Positions 8,374 to 15,914 of a stretch of DNA of 35,231 bases are shown one piece after another (position 1 is the stretch's first letter; every line of letters starts with the position of its first letter). The translations under genes were made by a program, and so were the position numbers. The notes under the pieces are model-generated. The model searched no databases. It worked only from the letters and a program-made list of their open reading frames with translations, and was not told the origin of the DNA. The stretch is from Streptomyces flaveus (GTDB lineage Bacteria > Actinomycetota > Actinomycetes > Streptomycetales > Streptomycetaceae): contig NZ_BMPQ01000004.1 of the NCBI RefSeq assembly GCF_014647675.1, positions 442,795-478,025 of the forward strand. Reading direction: 5' to 3'.

Positions 8374-9407
8374 GAGTCGCCGTACTGTCCTTCGCCCATG
8401 TGCACGCCGCGTCCTACATCGGGCTGCTGCGCGACCACGACGGCATCGAACTGATCACCGCGGACCCCGACGCCCCGCCGGGCGACCCCACCCGGGGCCG
8501 TCAACTCGCCGAAAGCCTGGGTGCCGCCTACGCCGACACCTGGGACGAGGTGTTCGCCCTCCGTCCCGACGCCGTGGTGGTCACCAGCGAGAACGCCCGG
8601 CACCGGCACCTGGTCGAGCGGGCCGCCGCGACCGGGGCACATGTGCTCTGCGAGAAGCCCCTCGCGACGACGGAGGCGGACGCACGAGCCATGATCGACG
8701 CCTGTGAGCGCGCCGGGGTCGGACTGATGACCGCCTACCCCGTACGGTTCAGCCCCGCGTTCACCGCCCTGCGCCGCGCGCTGGCCGACGGCCGACTCGG
8801 CGGGCTGATCAGCGTCCAGGGAGCCAACAACGGCTCCAACCCGGCCCGTTCGCGCCCTTGGTTCGCCGACCCGGAACTGGCGGGTGGCGGAGCGCTGGCC
8901 GACCACACCGTCCATATCGCCGACCTCGTGGACGCGTTGCTGGACGGCGAGCAGGCGGCGGAGGTGTACGCCCAGGCGAACAGCATCCTGGACGACGACG
9001 GCCCCGCACCGGCCGTCGAGACCGCGGGCCTGGTCACCATCCGCTACCCCGGCGGGTTGGTCGCCGCCGTGGACGCCAGTTGGAGCCATCCGCCGGACCA
9101 CCCGACGTGGGGCGGGCTCGCCATGACCTGCGTCGGCGAAAAGGCGATCGTGGAGTTCGACGCCTTCCCCCCGCTGCTCGGCGGGTTCGACTCCGCCACC
9201 GGTCGCGACCGCTGGGAGGCGGGCGGTATCGACCTGGACGCCGCCATGCTCGAGGAGTTCCTCGACACCGTACGCACCGGACGGCGGCCGTCTCCCGACG
9301 GCGAGACGGGCCTGCGCACCCTCCGGATCGTGCTGGCCGCCTACGAGTCGCTGCGCACCGGACAACCGGTCGCACTGACGGATGCCCTTGGCACGACCGG
9401 CGGCTGA
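8370..9407 (+). CDS. Gfo/Idh/MocA-family oxidoreductase with degenerate dinucleotide motif
   Basis: This 345-residue protein starts at GTG 8370, overlapping the previous stop by 4 bases (GTGA). The Rossmann beta-1 region reads VAVLSFAHVHAASYIGLL, so the classical GxGxxG loop is replaced by SFAHVHA. The Glu-Lys-Pro motif (CEKPLATT) and the C-terminal domain (WFADPELAGGGALADHTVH) are normal. It pairs with the preceding oxidoreductase, which suggests two consecutive oxidation or epimerisation steps on the imported polyol. The altered loop could mean altered cofactor binding, or simply membership of a divergent branch. Confidence 0.88.
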   Translation: MRVAVLSFAHVHAASYIGLLRDHDGIELITADPDAPPGDPTRGRQLAESLGAAYADTWDEVFALRPDAVVVTSENARHRHLVERAAATGAHVLCEKPLATTEADARAMIDACERAGVGLMTAYPVRFSPAFTALRRALADGRLGGLISVQGANNGSNPARSRPWFADPELAGGGALADHTVHIADLVDALLDGEQAAEVYAQANSILDDDGPAPAVETAGLVTIRYPGGLVAAVDASWSHPPDHPTWGGLAMTCVGEKAIVEFDAFPPLLGGFDSATGRDRWEAGGIDLDAAMLEEFLDTVRTGRRPSPDGETGLRTLRIVLAAYESLRTGQPVALTDALGTTGG

Positions 9408-9431
9408 ACTCCCAGCAGATCGCCGTCGACG

Positions 9432-9680
9432 TCAGGCCTGGGCGGTGCGTCCTGCGGTGCGTGCCCGGTCCCAGGTGCCGGCGGTGACGCCGCGTTCCCG
9501 CAGGGTCGCTTTGCGGACCTTGCCGGTCTCGGGAAGCGGCGCGAGGGGCCCGTAGAAGACCGGCATGCTGCCGGTGACGACGAGGGAGCGCACCCGCTCG
9601 GGGTACTTGGCGGCCAGGTTTCCGGTCACGGGCGGAGGAGCCGGGATGCCATAGGAGTTCCCTATAGCGCCTGCTGGCAT
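9432..9680 (-). pseudogene. Short decayed fragment: alpha/beta-hydrolase piece joined to an acyl-CoA-ligase-like C-terminus
   Basis: An 82-codon minus-strand frame holds two recognisable pieces. NLAAKYPERVRSLVVTGSMP resembles the region after the nucleophile elbow of alpha/beta hydrolases. YGPLAPLPETGKVRKATLRERGVTAGTWDRA resembles the C-terminal LPxTxTGKxxKxxLRE...TWDR tail of AMP-forming acyl-CoA ligases, with the catalytic Lys of TGK. Neither parent gene is present, so I read this as a chimeric remnant, not a working gene. It occupies most of the 419-base gap before the SDR gene. Recognition is from memory of family motifs and is moderate. Confidence 0.4.
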
Positions 9681-9826
9681 TTCGTCTTTGCCTCTCTTCC
9701 TTTTCCGCCCGTACCGTGAAACAGCTCGACGAGGTGCTCACCGTGATTTCTCCGAGGATTCGCGCTCTGCGCACGTCGACCCTTTTCCGTCGGGCGGACA
9801 ATTACGCGATCGAGAGGACCGGTGGC

Positions 9827-10614
9827 ATGACCACGATCGAGAACCGATCGAGAACCGATCGGGAACGCAAGAACTCAAGGGAAAGCGGGCCCTGGTCACA
9901 GGTGGTACTCGCGGAATAGGAACGGCCGTCGTCCGCCAACTCCTGGACGCGGGCGCCGAGGTGCTCACGACCGCCAGGTCGGCGACGAGCACGGTGCCGG
10001 AGGGGGCCGCCTTCGTGGCGGCCGACGTGCGGACACGGGCCGGCGCGGAGACGCTCGCCGCGGCCGCGCAGGAGGTGCTCGGCGGGGTGGACGTCCTGGT
10101 CCACAACACGGGTGGGGCGCAACCGTACAAGGACACTTCGGCCATCCCCGACGAGGAGTGGCAGGACGCGCTGGACTGGAACTACCTGGCGTCGGTGCGG
10201 CTGGACTCGCTGCTGGTACCGGGGATGCGGGAACGGCGTTCGGGGACGATCCTGCACGTCTCGTCGGCCGCGGTTCTCACTCCGATGGGACCGTTCCTGC
10301 ACTACACGGCAGCGAAGGCGGCACTGGAGAACTACAGCCGGGGACTGGCCCTGGAACTGGCCCCGTTCGGAATCCGGGTCAACACCGTGTCCCCTGGCAG
10401 AACGGCCACCCCCGGCGGCGAAGCAACGCGGGAGCAGTGGGCACGCCTGAACGTGGCGCCGGGCGAGACCAACGCCGACGACACCCCGCCGCTGGGCCGC
10501 GAGGGTCAGCCCGACGACATCGCCCACGCGGTGCTGTACCTCGTCTCCGACAGGGCGAGCTGGCTGACCGGAAGGAATCTCATCGTGGACGGCGGAGAAT
10601 TCCCCATGGGGTGA
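9827..10614 (+). CDS. SDR-family oxidoreductase, start disrupted by an 11-bp tandem duplication
   Basis: The body is a classical short-chain dehydrogenase: TGGTRGIG cofactor loop, HNTGG, the SSAAV serine strand, YTAAK active site and NTVSPG. ATG 9827 follows GAGAGG and looks like the natural start, but it is out of frame with the body. Between them GATCGAGAACC occurs twice in tandem (9835-9845, 9846-9856) with a third degenerate copy (9857-9867). Removing one copy gives a continuous MTTIENRSGTQELKGKRALVTGG. As it stands, the only in-frame start upstream is TTG 9688, with no ribosome site and an improbable leader containing a TTA codon. The gene may be off, phase-variable, or affected by an assembly error. 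It is convergent with the LysR gene. Confidence 0.75.
9835..9867 (+). repeat. 11-bp tandem repeat at the SDR start
   Basis: Two perfect copies of GATCGAGAACC (9835-9845 and 9846-9856) are followed by GATCGGGAACG (9857-9867, two mismatches). The unit length is not a multiple of three, so gain or loss of one copy shifts the reading frame of the SDR gene. Confidence 0.95.
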
Positions 10615-10615
10615 T

Positions 10616-10640
10616 ACCGGCTGAATTCCAGAATGCCGGT
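10616..10640. terminator. Hairpin between convergent SDR and LysR genes
   Basis: ACCGGC (10616-10621) pairs with GCCGGT (10635-10640) across a 13-base loop, directly after the SDR stop and before the LysR stop. It could serve both genes, but the stem is short and there is no clear T run. Confidence 0.4.
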
Positions 10641-10683
10641 TTCGACAAAAAGAATTCAGTGGCGCCCGCCTCCTTCCCGACCG

Positions 10684-11580
10684 TCAGGACACCGGTGAAA
10701 AGAAAGCGGACCCGGACCAGTTCTCCTGACGCAGGAATTCGAGCAGGGCCGCCTCCGCCGGGCCTGCGCCGGGCCGGAGCACGGCGATGACGGGCTGGGG
10801 CACGACCGGGGACACCGGGCGAACGAGGTGCTCGTGACCGTGGGGCACCGCGGAGGCCGGGACGAGCGTCACTCCCAGCCCGTGGGCGGCCCAGCGCACG
10901 GCCGTCGCCGTCTGGGACACGCGGGCGGCCGTGGTCGGGGTCAGATCGTTGTCCCGCAGCACGTTCAGCAGCACGCCGTCGAGCGCGCTGTCGCGGTCGA
11001 ACCTCACCCACGGCTCCCCCTCCAGCTCGCGCAGCTCGACCCGGTCCGCGGCGAGCTGCCGATGCCCGGCGCCCAGCACCACGACGAACTCCTCGTCGCC
11101 GAGGTGGTGGGCGTCGGCGGGGCTCCGCTCGCACGCCGCCATCAACGCGAGGTTCAGCACGCCCCGGCGGCACAGCCGCTCCAGCTCGGCGGAGCTCGGC
11201 TCCTCGAACACGGTGACCTCCAGCCGCGGGAAGCGGCGACGCAGTTCGCCCAACGCGCCCGGCAACTGCCGCGTGCCAAAGCCCATCTGCACCGCGACCA
11301 CCAGCTCGCCCACCAGCTCGTCGGCACCGGCCCGCGCCGTCGCCCTCGCCCGCCGCGAGGCGCTCACTGCGACCTCCGCCTCCCGCAGGAACGCGCGGCC
11401 GACCACGGTGGGCACCAGTCCGGTCGGCGTGCGGGCGAACAGTTTCACGCCGAGTTCCCGCTCCAGGCCGCGGATCTGCTGGGACACCGACGGTTGAGCG
11501 ACGTGCAGCAGCTCCGCCGCCGCCGTCACCGAGCCCTCCTCGGCAACGGCCAGGGCGTACTCGTACTGACGAAGGCTCAT
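10684..11580 (-). CDS. LysR-family transcriptional regulator
   Basis: The 298-residue protein has an N-terminal winged helix (RQYEYALAVAEEGSVTAAAELLHVAQPSVSQQIRGLE) and a LysR substrate-binding domain (from about residue 90; GELVVAVQMGFGTRQLPGAL, RFPRLEVTVFEE). ATG 11580 is chosen because GGGACGGGAG stands just upstream; the frame continues to 11703 but the extra residues have no homology character. It is divergent from the P450 at 11775 and probably regulates it, as LysR regulators usually control the divergent neighbour. The effector is unknown. Confidence 0.9.
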   Translation of the reverse strand: MSLRQYEYALAVAEEGSVTAAAELLHVAQPSVSQQIRGLERELGVKLFARTPTGLVPTVVGRAFLREAEVAVSASRRARATARAGADELVGELVVAVQMGFGTRQLPGALGELRRRFPRLEVTVFEEPSSAELERLCRRGVLNLALMAACERSPADAHHLGDEEFVVVLGAGHRQLAADRVELRELEGEPWVRFDRDSALDGVLLNVLRDNDLTPTTAARVSQTATAVRWAAHGLGVTLVPASAVPHGHEHLVRPVSPVVPQPVIAVLRPGAGPAEAALLEFLRQENWSGSAFFSPVS

Positions 11581-11628
11581 CGACTCCCGTCCCTTCCCAG
11601 CGGCGGACTGCGGTCCACCCGTTGTCGT

Positions 11629-11650
11629 CGTTGCAACAGGTGTCACAACG
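11629..11650. promoter_or_regulatory. Inverted repeat in the LysR/P450 divergent promoter
   Basis: CGTTG (11629-11633) and CAACG (11646-11650) flank 12 bases in the 194-base divergent region. The size and dyad symmetry fit a LysR site (T-N11-A type), but the arms are only five bases long. Confidence 0.35.
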
Positions 11651-11774
11651 CGGGAGGCGGCACGTTTACTCCATGTAGCGCGCCCTGGAACCGCGGAGCC
11701 CAATCCGCCTTGTCCGAAGAGACGTTGTTAGCCTTGGCTGTGATCGATTTCCCCCTGCCCGGCCAAGGTTCGCG

Positions 11775-12950
11775 ATGAACGTCGCCGACTCCTTCCCGCT
11801 CGGTGCCGCGACCACACTCGCCGAACTCGCGCGGGATCCGCACCCGCGACTGGCGTTGCTGCGTGCGCATGAGCCCGTGTCCTGGCTGCCGGAGCTGGAC
11901 GGCTGGTTGGTGACGCGTCGCGACCTCGCGTTGAGTGTGATGCGGGACGCCGAGACCTTCACCGTCGACGACCCTCGGTTCTCCACCGCGCAGGTCGTCG
12001 GGCCGAGCATGCTGTCCCTGGACGGAGACCAGCACACCCGCCACCGCGAGCCCTTCACCTCTGCCTTCCGCCCTCGGACGGTGCATGACGGGTTCGCTTC
12101 GTTCATCGAGCGGGAGACCGACCGGCTCATCACCACACTGCAGCCGACGGGCGCCGTCGAACTGCGGCGTGCCTTCGCGGGCCCGCTCGCGGTCGCCGTC
12201 GTGACCGAGGCACTCGGGCTCGTCGGCACCACCCCGGTCACGGTGCTCTCCTGGTACGACTCCATAGTGCGGTCGGTCTCGGCCATCACCGCCGGACATG
12301 AGGTGGAGCCCGCCGGTGCCGCGGCGTACGCGCGACTACGGGCCGCCGTGGAAGCAACCGTCGCCGGCCGCGGAGGTTCTTCACTCCTTGTCTCCGCCGC
12401 CGGGCAGCTGGCGCTGCCCGAGGTGGCGTCCAATGCCGCGGTGCTGATGTTCGGAGGCATCGAGACCACCGAGGCGATGATCACCAACGCGCTGCTGCAC
12501 CTGCTGCGACACCCGGACCAACTCGCACTGGTCCGGGCCGACGTCGACCTGCTGGACGGCGCGATAGAGGAATCGCTGCGCCTGGAACCCGGTGCGGCGG
12601 TCGTGGACCGCTACGCCACCGCTGACATCGTCCTCGGCCCGGCCGCGATCCGCCGGGGTGACCTGGTCACCGTCTCCCTGACGGGTGCCAACCGCGACCC
12701 TGCCGTCTTCGCCGACCCCGACCGGTTCGATGTCCGACGCGAGAACGCGCGTCTCCAACTGGCCTTCGCACACGGCCCGCACTACTGCCTTGCCGCGCAC
12801 CTCGCCCGCCTGGAGACCCGCATCGCCCTCCAGCGTCTGCTCGAACGCCTCCCCGCCCTGCGCCTCGACCCTGACCGCCCCGCCACTGCGCACGGTCTGG
12901 TCTTCCGTAAGCCCCCCACCCTGCACGTGCTGTGGAACAGTCCTGCCTGA
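11775..12950 (+). CDS. Cytochrome P450
   Basis: The 391-residue protein carries the full set of P450 signatures: the I-helix oxygen-activation motif GGIETT (227-232), ExxR as E266-S-L-R269, the PDRF-containing meander, and the haem loop FAHGPHYC with the cysteine ligand at 338. The residue after C-x is Ala, not the usual Gly. It is a soluble bacterial class needing ferredoxin and ferredoxin reductase; fprA in this window could serve as the reductase. It is divergent from the LysR gene. The substrate is unknown. Confidence 0.92.
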   Translation: MNVADSFPLGAATTLAELARDPHPRLALLRAHEPVSWLPELDGWLVTRRDLALSVMRDAETFTVDDPRFSTAQVVGPSMLSLDGDQHTRHREPFTSAFRPRTVHDGFASFIERETDRLITTLQPTGAVELRRAFAGPLAVAVVTEALGLVGTTPVTVLSWYDSIVRSVSAITAGHEVEPAGAAAYARLRAAVEATVAGRGGSSLLVSAAGQLALPEVASNAAVLMFGGIETTEAMITNALLHLLRHPDQLALVRADVDLLDGAIEESLRLEPGAAVVDRYATADIVLGPAAIRRGDLVTVSLTGANRDPAVFADPDRFDVRRENARLQLAFAHGPHYCLAAHLARLETRIALQRLLERLPALRLDPDRPATAHGLVFRKPPTLHVLWNSPA

Positions 12951-12956
12951 TCGGTG

Positions 12957-13103
12957 TCAGGACAAGTCCAGCGCCACCTTCCCCACCGCCTCCCCGGTAC
13001 GCAGCCTCTCCACGGCCTCCGCCAGCCCATCGAGCCCGTACCGTTCGATCGGCAACGTCAGCTCCCCTGACGCCAGTTCGTCCAGCATCCGCGGCGACCG
13101 GTC
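12957..13103 (-). pseudogene. C-terminal remnant of a zinc-type/quinone oxidoreductase (MDR family)
   Basis: The last 48 codons of the frame ending at 12957 read DELASGELTLPIERYGLDG and LAEAVERLRTGEAVGKVALDL, the standard C-terminus of medium-chain NADPH:quinone oxidoreductases. The homology stops at about 13103 and there is no upstream catalytic or Rossmann part. The 106 bases from 13104 to the amidohydrolase stop code for nothing I recognise on either strand. Confidence 0.6.
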
Positions 13104-13209
13104 CGTGGTCCTGCGCACGGTCAAGCACATGGGCCGGCTGCTGGACCACGACGGCCGCTGCGTGGGCGTCGTACCGCTGCGGAACCCGCACGGCCCTGAG
13201 CCGTTCGCC

Positions 13210-14358
13210 TCAGGCCCGGACCTCTCCGTGGGACAGCGGAAGCCCGTACACGCGGCAGGCATTGTCGCGCCCCATCCACCTGCTGATCCGGAGCGCGTCG
13301 GGCAGGCTCAACTCGTCCGCGTCCACCCGGTCCTGGAGCAGCCCCGCCAGCCCGTGCCGGAAGGCGAGCGCGCCGAGCTGGTAGAACTCCGCGACTCCAT
13401 AGGCGTCGGAGCTGTAGAGCAGTTTGCGGAACGGGGTGATCTCGAGCGCCTCCTCCAGGATCGCCCGGGCCCGCGCGGGGCCGACGTAGTGCAGGGTGAG
13501 GCCGACGTCGAGGTACACCTGCTCGAAGACCGTTGCCAGATAGGCGGCTTGGCGCTGATAGGGCCAGCAGTGCAGGAGCAGTACCGGAATGGTGCCCGAG
13601 GTCAGGTGCAGCCAGTCGGTCAGCAGACTCGGATCCACCCGGTGCATCCGGATGTCGCTGTCCCCGAAGCCGGTGTGCAGCTGGAGCGGCAGCCCGAGGT
13701 CCACGGCGGTCCACAGCAAGTGCCGTACGAGCACCGGGTCGTCAAGGCGGCCGCCGCGCGCGAGCCACCGCCGGGCCGCCTCGGTGACCTCCGGGTTCGA
13801 GGGGCGGGCCGGGTCCAGGTCGAAGCCGGTGCGATAGGCGGCCACCGACTTCACCGCGACGACGCCCGGCCGTCGTACGGCATCTCGAGCCGCCGCCCGG
13901 AAGACGTCCGCGTACGCGTCCGGCTCAACTCCCTTCGCCGCCACGGCCTCGGCGACGTTCTCCAGCCGTACGACCTCGTACGCAGCTCCGCCCGCGACCT
14001 CGGCCAGCTCCCGCGGCGTGGTGAGGCGATCGGGGGCGTACCCGGTGTCCACACAGAAGACGTCCGTGCCCGCGGCGGCGAGAAAGCGCCGGTTGACCTC
14101 GCGCCCGCCCAGTTCGGCCCGCCGGGCGAGGTACTCCTCGGCCGACGCGTGACGAGGTAGGTCCAGCAGGGGAGCGCAGTGGCGGCGGACCGCCACGCCC
14201 ACCGGGCTGTCGAACGATGAGATCCCGGGCCACACCCCGCCCTCGGTGATCAGCGACTCGAAGCCCTCGCGGTCAAGGTCGGCGGCGGTGACACCATGGC
14301 AGTGGTGGTCCACCAACCGCAGTGCGGCGAGCGTCTCTTGGACGGGTCCCGCCTCCAT
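13210..14358 (-). CDS. Amidohydrolase-2 family protein (FluG N-domain-like)
   Basis: The 382-residue protein is a TIM-barrel metal hydrolase: H19-C-H21 near the N-terminus (VDHHCHG), LHTGFGDSD, the LLLHCWPYQRQ histidine and the LYSSDAYG aspartate. The order matches the amidohydrolase-2 proteins found fused in front of glutamine synthetase in fungal FluG. Here the partner is a separate gene: the ligase stop and this ATG are one base apart, so the two are translationally coupled. The likely role is to hydrolyse or deaminate a compound produced or consumed by the ligase. The exact chemistry is unknown. Confidence 0.85.
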   Translation of the reverse strand: MEAGPVQETLAALRLVDHHCHGVTAADLDREGFESLITEGGVWPGISSFDSPVGVAVRRHCAPLLDLPRHASAEEYLARRAELGGREVNRRFLAAAGTDVFCVDTGYAPDRLTTPRELAEVAGGAAYEVVRLENVAEAVAAKGVEPDAYADVFRAAARDAVRRPGVVAVKSVAAYRTGFDLDPARPSNPEVTEAARRWLARGGRLDDPVLVRHLLWTAVDLGLPLQLHTGFGDSDIRMHRVDPSLLTDWLHLTSGTIPVLLLHCWPYQRQAAYLATVFEQVYLDVGLTLHYVGPARARAILEEALEITPFRKLLYSSDAYGVAEFYQLGALAFRHGLAGLLQDRVDADELSLPDALRISRWMGRDNACRVYGLPLSHGEVRA

Positions 14359-14359
14359 T

Positions 14360-15763
14360 TCAGTACTTCCACCGGTACGCCGCCGCCACCTGCCCGTCGT
14401 CCAGCCCGGCCACGGCCGCGATCTCGCCCAGGCGCACGGCGATCACGGCGTCGGCCAGGGCCGGTCCGAGCGCGGCGCGCAGCAGTTCGTCCTTGCGGAA
14501 CTCCTCGACGGCCTCGTCCAGCGACGCCGGCAGTCGGCGTACGCCCCGCGTCGCCGCCTCCTCGGCGCCGAACCGCGCCGGATCTCCGGTGATCTCGTCG
14601 GGCAGGGACGCGGACGACTCCAGACCGTCGAGTCCGGCGGCGATCAGGCAGCCGAGCGCGATATACGGGTTGGCGGCGAGATCGACGGGCTTCACCTCCA
14701 GGTTCGCCGCCTGGTCGCGGTGGCCGACCGTGCCGGTGATGACGCGCACCGCGGATTCGCGGGTCTCGCGGCCCCAGGCGGTGAACACCCCGGCCCACTG
14801 CGAGGGCTTGAGCCGCAGATAGCCGGCCGGGCTCGGCGCGGTCACGGCCGTCAGCGCCGGCAGGTGCGCGAGCAGCCCGGCGGCGAACGACTCCGCCTCG
14901 GCCGTCATGCCGTACCGGCCCTTGCCGCCGGAGTGCAGGTTCCTCCCCTCGCGCCAGGCGGAGAGATGGACATGGCCGCCGTTGCCGACGCCCTCGGCGA
15001 AGACGGCCGGGGCGAACGAGACCCTGAGGCCGTGCCGCTGTGACACCGCCCGGATGGTCTGCCGTACCAGTACGCTCCGGTCGGCCGCGGCCACCGGGTC
15101 GAGCGCACCCACCGAGATCTCGAACTGACCGGCCGCGTACTCGGGATGGAGCTGGTCGACATCCACGCCCTGGGCGGCCAGCGCGGCCAGCAACTCGGCG
15201 GTGCAGTCGCTCAGTTCGACCTGCCGGGTGGCGCCGTAGGCCGGGCCCTGGACCGCGGGCACGAAGTCGTCGCCGGGGGCCGATCCCTGTCCGACCGCCC
15301 ACTCGATCTCGATGCCCGCCTTGAACGAGATCCCGTGCCGATCGGCGGCAGCGGTGACGATCCGGCGCAGAAAAGTGCGACTGCACCCCGGATGCCGCTC
15401 GCCTTCCTGGGTGACCCGGTCCACCGGGACCCATGCCCAGCCGGGCTGACCGGACAGGACGACCAGGTGATCGAGGTCGGGATAGAGGCGAAGATCGCCG
15501 TCCGGTGAGCCGAGTACGTCGGTGGAGACGATGGAATCGTTCGCCAGAAACGTGTCGAACACCGGCGACATACCGACACCCCACGCGACGGCCGAGGCGA
15601 GCTTGGCCGTCGGAATCGTCTTCACCCGGCCGATGCCCGCGGTGTCGACGTAGGCCAGGACGATGCCGTGCACACCCCGCCCGGTCAGCTCCGCGCTCAG
15701 GGCGGTGGCCCGCTCGACATCGCCCGGGCGCCCGCCGGGAACGGGGTCGGCAAGGGTGGTCAT
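14360..15763 (-). CDS. Glutamine-synthetase-family gamma-glutamyl ligase (FluG C-domain-like)
   Basis: The 467-residue protein has the glutamine synthetase layout: N-terminal beta-grasp (LAYVDTAGIGRVKTIP), metal-site GIEIEW, HPEYAAGQFEISVG, NGGHVHLS, and the ANPYIALGCLIAAGLDGLE stretch. The second metal/substrate segment reads NLEVKPVD where true glutamine synthetases have R-x-E-x-R, so Lys replaces the second Arg. This supports a role as a GlnA-like ligase acting on an amine other than ammonia (as GlnA3/GlnA4 do with polyamines or ethanolamine in Streptomyces) rather than as housekeeping glutamine synthetase. It is the first gene of the pair with the amidohydrolase and is divergent from a P450. 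Confidence 0.87.
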   Translation of the reverse strand: MTTLADPVPGGRPGDVERATALSAELTGRGVHGIVLAYVDTAGIGRVKTIPTAKLASAVAWGVGMSPVFDTFLANDSIVSTDVLGSPDGDLRLYPDLDHLVVLSGQPGWAWVPVDRVTQEGERHPGCSRTFLRRIVTAAADRHGISFKAGIEIEWAVGQGSAPGDDFVPAVQGPAYGATRQVELSDCTAELLAALAAQGVDVDQLHPEYAAGQFEISVGALDPVAAADRSVLVRQTIRAVSQRHGLRVSFAPAVFAEGVGNGGHVHLSAWREGRNLHSGGKGRYGMTAEAESFAAGLLAHLPALTAVTAPSPAGYLRLKPSQWAGVFTAWGRETRESAVRVITGTVGHRDQAANLEVKPVDLAANPYIALGCLIAAGLDGLESSASLPDEITGDPARFGAEEAATRGVRRLPASLDEAVEEFRKDELLRAALGPALADAVIAVRLGEIAAVAGLDDGQVAAAYRWKY

Positions 15764-15869
15764 ACGTCCTCCTCGGCGAGGTTGCTTCGATGCTCACGTA
15801 GATACCGCACCCGGACAACTCCCCCTGGCCGACCTGAGGTATGGTCCCCACCGGTCAGTAACAAAACCG

Positions 15870-15886
15870 AACGGTTGCGTACCGTT
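15870..15886. promoter_or_regulatory. Palindrome in the ligase/P450 divergent promoter
   Basis: AACGGT (15870-15875) and ACCGTT (15881-15886) form a perfect dyad with a 5-base spacer, 28 bases before the P450 start. It is a reasonable operator candidate in the 151-base divergent region. Confidence 0.4.
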
Positions 15887-15914
15887 ACGGGGAGTGTCGG
15901 AGGGCCGCAAGACG

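Noticed and set aside
9688..9826. TTG 9688 as the SDR start
   Set aside because: No ribosome site, a TTA codon in the leader and no homology-like N-terminus; the ATG at 9827 is clearly better apart from the frame shift.
13104..13209. Plus-strand stretch translating to RTVKHMGRLLDHDGRCVGVV
   Set aside because: Looks protein-like in one frame, but I could not tie it to a family, it is short, and no start or stop fits; left as unexplained DNA.
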